This document shows positions 1 through 8,445 of a stretch of 64,000 nucleotides of DNA, piece after piece (positions within the stretch are counted from its first letter, which is position 1; the number at the start of each line of letters is the position of its first letter). Source of the DNA: Halichoerus grypus (lineage: Eukaryota > Chordata > Mammalia > Carnivora > Phocidae); assembly GCF_964656455.1 (NCBI RefSeq), contig NC_135714.1:63389850-63453849 (forward strand), written 5' to 3'. The notes beneath the pieces were generated by a model. The model was not told the origin of the DNA. It made no database searches and was given only the letters and a program-made list of their open reading frames with translations. The translations under genes were made by a program, and so were the position numbers.

Positions 1-860
1 ATTTCACTCAGCTTAATTATTTTGAAATTCATCTATATTATAGTGTGTGTGAAGAGTTGTTGGGTAGTATTCCATTGTGTGGATATACCATGGTTTATTT
101 ATTCATTCACCTGTTGGTGGACACTTGAGTTGTGCCCAGTTTTTGGCTATAACAGGTAAAGGGATATGAACAAATCTTTGTATGAACATATGTTTTCATG
201 TCTCCTGGGTAAATACCTAGGATAATATGATAGATGTATATTTAATTTAAAAAAACTGTTAAACTATTTTCTAAAATATTTGCACCATTTTACATCTCTG
301 CAGACTCATATGAGAAATTCAGGTTCTATATCTTTACCAACACTTGCTGTGGTTATCTTTTTAATTTTAGGCATTCTAACCAGTGGGTAGTTGTGTCTCA
401 TGTGATTTTTCTTTGTTAATATGGTGAAGTACATTGAGTTTTCTAATTGCACTGATTCATTATTTTGGCTTTATAATCCCCTAACTTTGTCGTGATATAT
501 ATATTATTTTGTTGATATTCTAAAAGAACCAACTTTTGGTTATTTTGAGTTTTGCTATTTTCTATATCATTGATTATTACTCTAATCTTTTTTTTTCCTA
601 CCTACTTTGTATTTAATTTATATTCTATTTCCAGTTTCTTAAGATAGAAGCTGAGATCATTAATTTTAAACCTTTTCTCTCTTCTAATAGAGGTTTTTAG
701 ACCTATAAATGTCTCCCTAAGTACTGCTTTAGCATAAATTTGATATGTTGTGTTTTTATTTTCATTGTGTTCCAAATATTTTGTTTTCCCTCTTTCTCTC
801 TTTAAACTCAGGGATTATTTAAAAGTTTGTTATTTAGTTTCCAAATATTTGGAGAATTTC
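1..860 (-). mobile_element. Old L1 ORF2/3'-end remnant (left part)
   Basis: Degenerate LINE-1 DNA read on the minus strand. Bases 1-420 resemble the 3' ORF2/3' UTR region (the 'attccattgtgtggatatacca' to 'ggctat' stretch typical of inverted L1 3' ends); 420-860 resemble ORF2 around the endonuclease-RT linker. Both are full of indels with no long frame. The match is to the ancient L1M class by recollection of consensus, not by alignment. The same old element appears to resume after the younger insertion at 875-1281. Confidence 0.6.
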
Positions 861-874
861 TAGAAATCTTTTTT

Positions 875-1281
875 TAATTTAAATTCAATTAATTAACATA
901 TAGTATATTATTAGTTTCAGAGGTAGAGTTCAATGATCCATCAGTTGTATATAACACCCAATGCTCATTACATCACATGTGCTCCTTAATGTCCATCACC
1001 CAGTTACCCCATCCCCTCACCCTCTTCCCCTCCAGCAACCCTGTTTGTTTCCTATGGTTAAGAGTCTCTTATGGTTTGTCCCCCTGTCTGATTATGTCTT
1101 GTTTTATTTTTCCCTCCCTTTCTCTATACTTCTCTGTTTTATTTCTTAAGTTCCACATGAGTGAAATCATATGATAATTGTCTTTCTCTGATTGACTTAT
1201 TTCACTTAGCATAATACCCTCTAGTTCCACCCATGTTGTTGCAAACGACAAGATTTCATTTTTTTTTGATGGCTGAGTAAT
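875..1281 (-). mobile_element. 5'-truncated carnivore L1 (3' UTR and ORF2 tail)
   Basis: About 0.4 kb of younger L1 in minus orientation, closely resembling the 3' ends near 8700, 14700 and 19600 in this window ('gtttcagaggtagagtt', 'ccctctagttcca', 'gatggctgagtaat'). Its poly(A) end is at the left (T-run at 870). Imperfect target-site duplications, tagaaatctttttt at 861-874 and tagaaatatttttt at 1316-1329, bracket the insertion. Between the L1 5' end and the right duplication lies a 34-bp filler (1282-1315) that is not L1; see findings. Confidence 0.8.
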
Positions 1282-1364
1282 ATGCTCTCTGAACACATTG
1301 GAATTATAAATCAATTAGAAATATTTTTTAACTGATTTATAATTTCAATGTGTTCAGACAGCAT
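1282..1364. repeat. Inverted repeat made at an L1 5' junction
   Basis: Left arm 1282-1313 and right arm 1333-1364 are reverse complements at 30 of 32 positions, separated by 19 bases that contain the right target-site duplication. The right arm is native old-L1 sequence; the left arm is the inserted inverted copy. Confidence 0.85.
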
Positions 1365-2400
1365 CTTTGCATAAAATTCTTTTAAATTCATTAAGACTTA
1401 GTTAATGGCCTAAGTGAGGTCTATATTGGCAAATGTTTCATATGAACTTGAAAAGAGTATGTATTCTATTGTTGGGTGGTATGTTCTATGAATGTTAATC
1501 CAGTTGTTTGATAATATTGTTCAAATCTTCTCTGTCTTATTAAATGTCTACTTGTTCTAGCAAATGTTGAGGAAGAGATGTTGGAATCTCCCACTGTAAT
1601 TGTAGGCTTGCTTTTCCTTTCTGTTCTATCAGATATTGCTTTATGTATTTTGAAGCTCTGTTATTAGGATATATATTTAGGATTGTTATGTCTCCTTGAT
1701 GAACTGACCCCTTTATCATTGCAAGTGACCTTATCACTGGTAACATTACTTGCTATAAAATTTACTTTCTGATATTAATATAGTCACTCTTTCTTTTGAT
1801 TAACAGCACGGTAATTTTTTTTTTATCCTGTTTCTTAACTATTTTTTCTTTATATCTAAAATGTGTTTCTTGGAGGCAGTGTATATTTGAGTCTTTCTTT
1901 TTTATCTAATATGATAATCTTTCTTTTTAATCGAGGTATTTATTTATATTAATATGCTTATTGGTATGGTTAGGTTTAAATATATTTTCCTGTATTGTTT
2001 TCTATTTTTTTATCCTTTTTCATCTCTTTTCTGCCTTCTTTTGGATCAACTGAATATTTTTATAGTTCTAGCTTATGTGCTTAACTTGCTTATTAATTAC
2101 ACCTTTTTGTTGCATTATTTTAGGATGTAGAATATGCATCTTTAATTATCAGTATAACTTCAAATGATGTTATACCACTTCCCATATGGTATGTGAACCT
2201 TACAATATTACACTGCCATTTTTCCACTTCCAATTTTGTTGCTATTTTTGTTTTTCTTTTACATATGTTTAAAATCCATATTATAATACTATTTTTATTT
2301 GAGCAGTCAATTCTTTTCTTTCTGTTTGAAAATAATATTTACCATAGTATTCCACAGTTTTTTTTTTCCTACAGCATATATCCAGCTAAGGCAATTAAAT
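1330..2400 (-). mobile_element. Old L1 ORF2/ORF1-side remnant (right part)
   Basis: Continuation of the ancient L1 on the minus strand. The stretch 1335-1740 follows the order expected of the inverted L1 ORF2 endonuclease region (for example 'ctattgttgggtggtatgttctatgaatgtt', then 'ttttgaagctctgttattagg'). No reading frame survives. From about 1750 to 2400 it becomes T-rich and hard to assign, though still L1-like. Confidence 0.6.
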
Positions 2401-3148
2401 AAAAAGGTAATGTGTAAGAAATATAGTTGAAATCATAAGATACTTCTTTGTGTGTCATCATAAAACATACACTTAAATTTTAAATACTGTCTCTTTAAGA
2501 AAAAGTTTTTCCTGGTAAATAATATGCTTAGTCACTACCCAAAATTATATACAAATGTTTATCCTAAAATATTTATGTATGTAATGGTACATTTAAGACT
2601 ATCTTTCTTATACATTTAATTTATAACCCGGTTACTCCATATGAAGTATATAAGAATATATGTTATACATGCCAAATAAAGTAAATAAAATGGAGAGATT
2701 TTTTAAAAAGGAAAAGTCCTCTACTTATAAGCTCTACACAGAAAATCAGTATAATTAGTGAGATCACGTAAAATGTCTGAAGAATTTTAATTTGGCAAAT
2801 ATTTTCCAGGACAATATCTAAGCTATGAGAATACTAAATGCCTATTGTAAGAACTCATGTTTCCATTAAACATTCAGCAAGATACTGTGGTCTCCTTAAT
2901 GTATACGAAAGAGGATTTGGGGGGTTTCTAAAAACAACAATAACAACAAGTCCCTCAGTTTTAGCAAGTTAGTTACACCTTTTAATTAAGTGTGTGTAGC
3001 ACAGAGAACCAAATCTTATTCCGTAAGTGTTAGAAAATATTTAATGAAAGATTTCACAGAATCTGACTATCCTATATTTGAGAGGACACAGAGCAGGATT
3101 TTATGAAAATAGAGGGGTTAGCTCCCAGAGTGGCTGGCCCAACCTGTT
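2401..3148. other. AT-rich intergenic stretch, nothing recognised
   Basis: Low-GC sequence without a long frame, SINE head or L1 motif that I recognise. It lies downstream of the GK2 transcription unit. A short A-rich tract (2935-2950) is the only simple pattern. Confidence 0.5.
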
Positions 3149-3207
3149 AAAAAAAAAACAAAAACAAAAACAAATTTTCTAGTGTTTTTTACTGTAATTT
3201 ATTTATT
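3149..3207 (-). promoter_or_regulatory. Candidate GK2 poly(A) signal with U/GU-rich downstream element
   Basis: On the minus strand two overlapping AATAAA hexamers occur at 3198-3207, about 160 bases past the GK2 stop codon. They are followed at 3149-3174 by a U-rich, GU-containing tract (A-rich as written on the plus strand). A hexamer plus a U/GU-rich element 20-50 bases downstream is the classical mammalian cleavage/polyadenylation layout. That it is used is inference. Confidence 0.55.
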
Positions 3208-3367
3208 TCAAGCCACAGGTCTACTTTTGGGGTTCCCATAAGTCATGCAGCAAGTGGTTTATAAATAAAATCAGAGTCTATGAGAGCATCATCATATTAA
3301 GAGACAGACTTGCTGGATTCTTTCATTATGTAAAAAGCTCACGTGTTGGGAATCCATCTTGGTATTA

Positions 3368-5026
3368 TTATGGTATACCTGAGATATATCTTGCTCCAAT
3401 TAACATTATCATGCTACTCACTATAAAAAAGCCCAAGGGCAGACTAGAGAAGATGGTAGGATCACCATTTTCAGACTGAGTTGTAACCCAGCCCATTGAC
3501 TTCGTCACAGCTTTCTTCCACGTAGCATAACGAATTTCACTTTCTGTCACCTTGATCTGTGGCTCGAACCGTTCCATAATGATGACTGACAAATCCTCAG
3601 GTTTAAGACTCCAAACTCCCACCCCTTCTGCAGCTCCTGCAACCATGGCAGCTCCCAGTGCAGTTGTTTCAGTCATAGAGGGCTTCATTACTGGAATATG
3701 CAGAATGTCTGCTTGTAGTTGCATGAGAATTTTGTTGTTGGTCATTCCTCCATCTACCTGCAAATGAGTGAGGGGAACTCCACAGTCACGGTTCATGGCA
3801 TCCAAAATCTGTCGGGTTTGGAAACAAACAGATTCTAATGCAGCAAAAGCAATATGATTTTTACTGGTAAACTGAGTGAGACCACAGATTATTCCTCTTG
3901 CACTGGGCTCCCAATAAGGTGCATATAACCCTGAAAAGGCTGGCACAAAATAGCAGCCGTAAGAAGTACCTACGTCTTTAGCAAGTGTTTCAATTTCTTC
4001 TGAGGTCTTTATAATTCCAAGATTGTCTCTTAACCAACGAATAACAGCACCAGCTATAGCAACAGAACCTTCCAATGCATAACATACTGGCTTGTCTCTG
4101 CCTAGTTTATAAGCCACTGTGGTCAGAAGGCCATGTTCAGAAAATACACACTTATGACCTGTATTACATAGTAAGAAACAGCCCGTCCCATACGTGTTTT
4201 TGGCTTGCCCCTCTTGGAAGCACATTTGTCCTACCAGTGCAGCAGACTGGTCCCCCAAGCACCCAGATATCGGCACACCTTCCAAGGCCCCAGCTTTCAT
4301 TAGGCCATAGATCTCAGAAGAGCTCCATACATTTGGAAGAATGTCCATTGGAATCTCAAAAAAGTCACAGAGCTCTTTATCCCATTCCAAAGAATGGATG
4401 TTGAAAAGCATTGTCCTGCTTGCATTTGTTACATCTGTACAATGGACACCTCCATTAGCTCCTCCTGTCAAACTCCAGATAAGCCATGAATCAATGGTAC
4501 CAAAAAGAGCTCTACCTTCTTCAACAGCCTTTTGAACTTGCCTCACATTGTCAAGAATCCAACGAAGTTTCACTGCACTGAAGTAAGTGCTAAGTGGAAG
4601 GCCTGTCTTGGACTTGACAAAGTTATTATTTCCTGGAATTTTTTTACTAAGATTTTCAACGGTAGGCTGGGTTCTTAGATCAAGCCACACCACAGCATTG
4701 TAGAGCGGCTCTCCAGTTAACTTGTCCCAGATTACAGTGGTTTCCCTCTGATTGCTGACACCAATAGCTTTTATGTTGGATATATCAATGTTCAGTTCAA
4801 CAAGTTTCTGACACGTTCTCTCTATACACTCATAGACAGACTGAAGAATTTCCTTTGGGTCTTGTTCCACCCATCCTTCTTTTGGGAACTCTTGTGTTAA
4901 TTCCACTTGATGGTGACTAAGTAGATCCGCTGTTTTTGAATTGAAAACCAGAAAGCGAGTGGAATTAGTCCCTTGGACCACTGCCCCCACCAACGGCCCC
5001 ACAACTGCTTTCTTCTGAGCTGCCAT
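3368..5026 (-). CDS. GK2: Glycerol kinase 2-like retrogene, intact, single exon
   Basis: Uninterrupted 552-residue FGGY-family kinase, matching the usual ~553 aa of mammalian GK2, with no introns although the parent GK has about twenty exons: a retrogene. It skips the short alternative exon of GK ([10 protein letters not shown], residues 241-250). Substrate-site residues are kept by comparison with E. coli GlpK: Arg94-Glu95, Trp114, Tyr148, Asp259-Gln260. So are the nucleotide loops NTYGTG (277-282) and VDGG (424-427). The N-terminal phosphate loop reads [11 protein letters not shown] (14-24): Val17 replaces the Asp that helps bind Mg/ATP. I recall the same Val in human GK2, which is why I call GK2 rather than GK. 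A hydrophobic C-terminal segment (about 529-545) is the outer-mitochondrial-membrane anchor of this family. In mammals GK2 is known as a spermatid protein needed for the sperm mitochondrial sheath, with doubtful kinase activity. Start: the frame stays open to 5104, but the first in-frame ATG is 5024-5026, matching the family N-terminus MAA-KK; the extra 26 codons begin at GTG. The start context is weak (T at -3, G at +4). Confidence 0.93.
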   Translation of the reverse strand: MAAQKKAVVGPLVGAVVQGTNSTRFLVFNSKTADLLSHHQVELTQEFPKEGWVEQDPKEILQSVYECIERTCQKLVELNIDISNIKAIGVSNQRETTVIWDKLTGEPLYNAVVWLDLRTQPTVENLSKKIPGNNNFVKSKTGLPLSTYFSAVKLRWILDNVRQVQKAVEEGRALFGTIDSWLIWSLTGGANGGVHCTDVTNASRTMLFNIHSLEWDKELCDFFEIPMDILPNVWSSSEIYGLMKAGALEGVPISGCLGDQSAALVGQMCFQEGQAKNTYGTGCFLLCNTGHKCVFSEHGLLTTVAYKLGRDKPVCYALEGSVAIAGAVIRWLRDNLGIIKTSEEIETLAKDVGTSYGCYFVPAFSGLYAPYWEPSARGIICGLTQFTSKNHIAFAALESVCFQTRQILDAMNRDCGVPLTHLQVDGGMTNNKILMQLQADILHIPVMKPSMTETTALGAAMVAGAAEGVGVWSLKPEDLSVIIMERFEPQIKVTESEIRYATWKKAVTKSMGWVTTQSENGDPTIFSSLPLGFFIVSSMIMLIGARYISGIP

Positions 5027-5101
5027 GAAACCAGTCGGCCGCTCTGCGGCTCTGGCGCCGTTTCCAGGTGATGAAGGTGTTGCAGGGGGAGGGGCACACA
5101 A

Positions 5102-5184
5102 CACATCAGGAACGTCAGGGACGTCAGGAGCGTCAGGGACGTCGGGAGCGTCAGGAGCGTCAGGGACGTCAGGAGCGTCAGGAG
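5102..5184. repeat. 9-bp minisatellite carrying CRE half-sites
   Basis: About nine tandem units of the form (g/a)cgtcagg(a/g), in exact 9-base register. CGTCA (CRE half-site) starts at 5113, 5122, 5131, 5149, 5158, 5167 and 5176; the unit at 5140 reads CGTCG and the one at 5104 CATCA. Two units (5120-5126 and 5165-5171) read GACGTCA, 7 of the 8 bases of the full CRE palindrome. It lies 76-158 bases upstream of the GK2 ATG. Confidence 0.9.
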
Positions 5185-5275
5185 CATATACGCGCAGTGG
5201 CTGCCTGGACTCAACCGGAAGCCCGGAAGCCTGGCGGGCAACATTTGCCTTTTAACTGGTGCTACATTTGCTCAC
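5184..5275 (-). promoter_or_regulatory. Candidate GK2 promoter region with two ETS-type motifs
   Basis: GC- and CpG-rich compared with the surrounding DNA. CCGGAAG occurs twice in near tandem (5215-5221, 5223-5229), the ETS-family core. A weak TATA-like 'tatat' lies at 5186-5190. With the CRE-like cluster just downstream, this resembles a compact CREB/CREM-plus-ETS promoter of the kind known for post-meiotic testis genes. Promoter activity, start site and factor binding are inference. Confidence 0.45.
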
Positions 5276-5339
5276 CCCACCCCTGTGGCAGAGGCCCCGC
5301 CCAAGCCACTCTATTTTTTAAGGAGATTTAAGATACAAA

Positions 5340-7072
5340 AAGATCATGTATTTACCTATATAATTAGTTACCAGTGCTCTTCATTTGAGTCTGTGAATTC
5401 GTATACATGTTATCATTTTCTTTCTGCCTGTAAGATTTTCCTCAACATTTCTCGTAATGTGGGTCTGCTGGAAAAAAAAAAAATTCTTCAAACTTGAGAA
5501 TGTCTGAAAAGTATTTCATCTTAATATTTAAAGATATTTTCTTTGATCTAGAATTCAAATTACCTTTTTTTTTTTTTTTTTTTTTTAAATTTCAGGACCT
5601 TGAAACTGTTGCTCCACCACCTTCTGTCTTGTGTTGTTTCAGGTGTGCACTTTGCTGTCATCCTTATTTTTAACATGTCTATCTATTTATCTTTCACTGC
5701 CTTTGGTTTTTCTTTTTATCAGTTTTGGTCAGTTTCATAATAATGTTATTTGGTGTAGTTTTCTTATTTCTTGTGCCTGGGGCACATTGGGCTACTTAGA
5801 TCTGTGGGTTTATAGATCTCATCAAATTTGGAAAACCTTGGGCCATTATTTCTACAAATATGTTTTATTTTCTCTCTCTTCTCTTCTTTAGGGACTCCGG
5901 TTACACATATTGGAGTTTTCCCACAGCTCATTATCATTATCTTTTCTATGATTCATTTTAGATAGTTTCTATTGCTATGTCTTCAGTTTACTAATCTTTT
6001 CTTCTCCAATATCTAATCTGCTGTTAATTAATCCACTGTATTTTTCACCTCATACGTTGTAGTTTTCATCCCTAGAAGTTCAGAGTTTTTAAAATATTTA
6101 CTTAAGGTTTTGAATACATGGAATAGTTAAGATAACTTTTAATTACGTTTTCTGCTAAATCTAACATCAGTGTTCATTCTTGTTCAATTGTGACTAATTT
6201 GCCTCCTCATATGTCTTATATTTCCCTGCTCCTTTACATGCCTGATAATTTTTTATTAGGTGCCAAACATTATGAGTTTTACCTGGTTGAGTTGCTGGAT
6301 GTTTTTGTGTTCCTATAAACTTTGAGCTTTGTTTTGGGATACAGTTAGGTTAGCTGGAAAGAGTTTGATTCTTTGGAGTCTTGCCTTTAAGATTTGCTGC
6401 TGGAACAAGGACAGTGCTCAGTCTGGGGCTAATTATTCTCCTTTACTGTGATGAGATCCCTCAGTATAGTCTACTCCAGGCCCATGAAAAATGAGGTTTT
6501 AATGGCTGGTGGGAATAGTTTCTGTTCCCAAGCCTGGGTAAACACTGTTTATCTTTATTGGACACTGTTATCTTTAATCTTTTCATGTGCATCTTTCCCC
6601 AGACTCAGCTAGTTTCCTCACACACGTGCACTGATCAATACCCGACTGAATTCTCAGGGGGCACCTTCTGAAGATTTCCAGAATTCTCTTCTTATATAAC
6701 TCTTTTCTTTCCAATACCATGTCCTGTTCACTCTAGATGGCTTCATCTCTCTGGATGCTCAGCTTCATCTCCTCACCACAAGGCTTTTACTTAACCCAGG
6801 GTTCCACCTAGGTTTGACTTTCCAGTGCTGTGGCCTTAGAACTCTCTCAAGGAAATAAGCTGAGGAAATCATAGTACTCATGCCACTTGTTTCCCCTTAG
6901 GGATCACTACCCTTCGCTGCCTGATATCCACCGTCTTGTGAACTGTGGTTAAATATTTTTGAATTATGTAAACTATTTCATATATATTTTTTTCTTTTTA
7001 AAAATTGTTTCAGGTGATAAATGTAGATAAATTTACTCTGTTACCCCATCTTGGCCAGAGTAGAAACCCACT
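5340..7072 (-). mobile_element. Ancient L1 5'/ORF1-side (HAL1-like) remnant
   Basis: Degenerate minus-orientation LINE DNA. The order of phrases ('caccttctgtcttgtgttgtt', 'tctgtgggtttatagatctcatcaaatttgg', 'ggccattatttctacaaata', 'ttacacatattgga', 'atagtttctattgctatg', 'gcctgataattttttatta') follows the old L1/HAL1 5' region known from mammalian genomes, by memory. It ends near 'ccatcttggccagagtagaa'. It may be the other half of the old L1 at 1-2400, with GK2 inserted between; that is inference. Confidence 0.6.
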
Positions 7073-7743
7073 GGAATGAAGCTTAAATTTTCAGATTGAT
7101 TGGAAAGTTGGTGAATAAATATTCATTTACTCAATAATTTAAATTTATTAAATATCTGCTCAATAAATGGCAGTTTTCTGTATTAGGCCATAGACTCTGC
7201 TTTTAAGGTATCTCAAGGATAAAGGTCATTTATCCCTAATGAAATCAACAGAACAAGATAGAAAGTAACATAAAAATCAACAATAATATTGTTATTTTAC
7301 TATTTTAATTGGATCATATTTTCCTTTTAAGTAAGCCCTTCAAGAAATTTTTTGAAGTCAAAAAAGCAAAATTAGTTACCAGACTTAATTTGAATAGTAG
7401 TGGATTGAAATCATCAGAAGATGGTACAGATTTTCCTGCTCATATCTTTGTTCAGATTTTAAAATTCTACCAGAGATTTTCTAAGCAGAAATTTAAAGAT
7501 AACACTTGCCAGTATGCCAGTTCACCATACTATGCTTGAATTCACCAGAAACAGATAGTTTTTAATTTTTTTAATGTTTCTTTTCTTCCCAAGTATTTGG
7601 CAGTAGTAAACATTATATGTATACATTAATCTACAGAGTAAAAAGACTTGACCCAAGGTTTTTTCCTCTACATCTCCTGTCCTCTGCCCCACCAATATAT
7701 ACAGACAAATGTTCCTAATCGCATTAGTTTTTAAGGCTAGGAA
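7073..7743. other. Intergenic, no recognised element
   Basis: AT-rich single-copy-looking DNA. A 76-codon open frame at 7309-7539 on the plus strand has no recognisable protein features and is most likely chance. Confidence 0.4.
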
Positions 7744-7757
7744 TACTTTAAGCATTT

Positions 7758-7837
7758 GTTTGTTAGTTTGTTTTTTGGTGCAAAAAGCTGTTTTTATTAA
7801 AGCATGGGGCCAGGACCTGTGGGCAGAAAGAGCTGCT
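7758..7837 (-). mobile_element. Retroposed 3' end of a retroviral-LTR transcript
   Basis: An 80-bp insert flanked by a perfect 14-bp duplication, tactttaagcattt, at 7744-7757 and 7838-7851. Read on the minus strand it resembles the R-region end of the solo LTR at 33247-33857: the 'tgccc..gtcctg.cccc.tg.tttaataaa' stretch, then 'ttttgcaccaa'. It passes straight into an A-rich tail where the LTR continues with other sequence. That is the structure of a polyadenylated, 5'-truncated RNA inserted by L1 machinery. No coding sequence is present. Confidence 0.75.
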
Positions 7838-8445
7838 TACTTTAAGCATTTTGTCTTTAATACAAGTAACTTATTTACAAAGGCATCAGTTTCAGTTTAT
7901 AAAAAACTAGTTTACATATGAGTTTCACTTTACTGGCTACTAAATTGTAGCCACTAAATAATCATATAATAAGTGTCTCAATTTAGATTAGAACGAAAAG
8001 TTGACCAGATTGATTTAACTTTCTTAGAGCAATTGCAAACTATTGATGGATTTAACCAAAATAAGCTGACTAACAATGCTTTATTTTTTTTAACTATGAA
8101 GCTTAAACTAACTCCACTATATTTTCATTTCAAAAAAAATTTTAAAACACAAAATCTTTTTCTTTAAATTTTATTTTTATTATGTTATGTTAATCACCAT
8201 ACAGAACATCATTAGTTTTTGATGTAGTATTGCATGATTCATTGTTTTCATGTACCACCCAGTGCTCCATGCAATATGTGCCCTCCTTAATACCCAGCAG
8301 CGGGCTGACCCATCCCCAACGCCCCTCCTCTCTAAAACCCTCAGTTTGTTTCTCAGAGTCCATAGTCTCTCATGGTTCATCTCCCACTCTGATTTCCACT
8401 CCTTCATTTTTCCCTTCCTTCTCCTAATGTCCTCCGTGCTATTCC

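Noticed and set aside
5027..5104. 26-residue N-terminal extension of GK2
   Set aside because: The frame is open but starts at GTG, not ATG, has no counterpart in GK proteins and runs into the minisatellite. The family start is the ATG at 5024-5026.
5102..5184. Possible CRISPR-like array
   Set aside because: Nine-base units with no spacers in mammalian DNA: a minisatellite.
5025..5331. Plus-strand frames with Gly-Thr-Ser or Arg-Gln-Glu repeats
   Set aside because: They are translations of the 9-bp minisatellite, open only because 9 is a multiple of 3.
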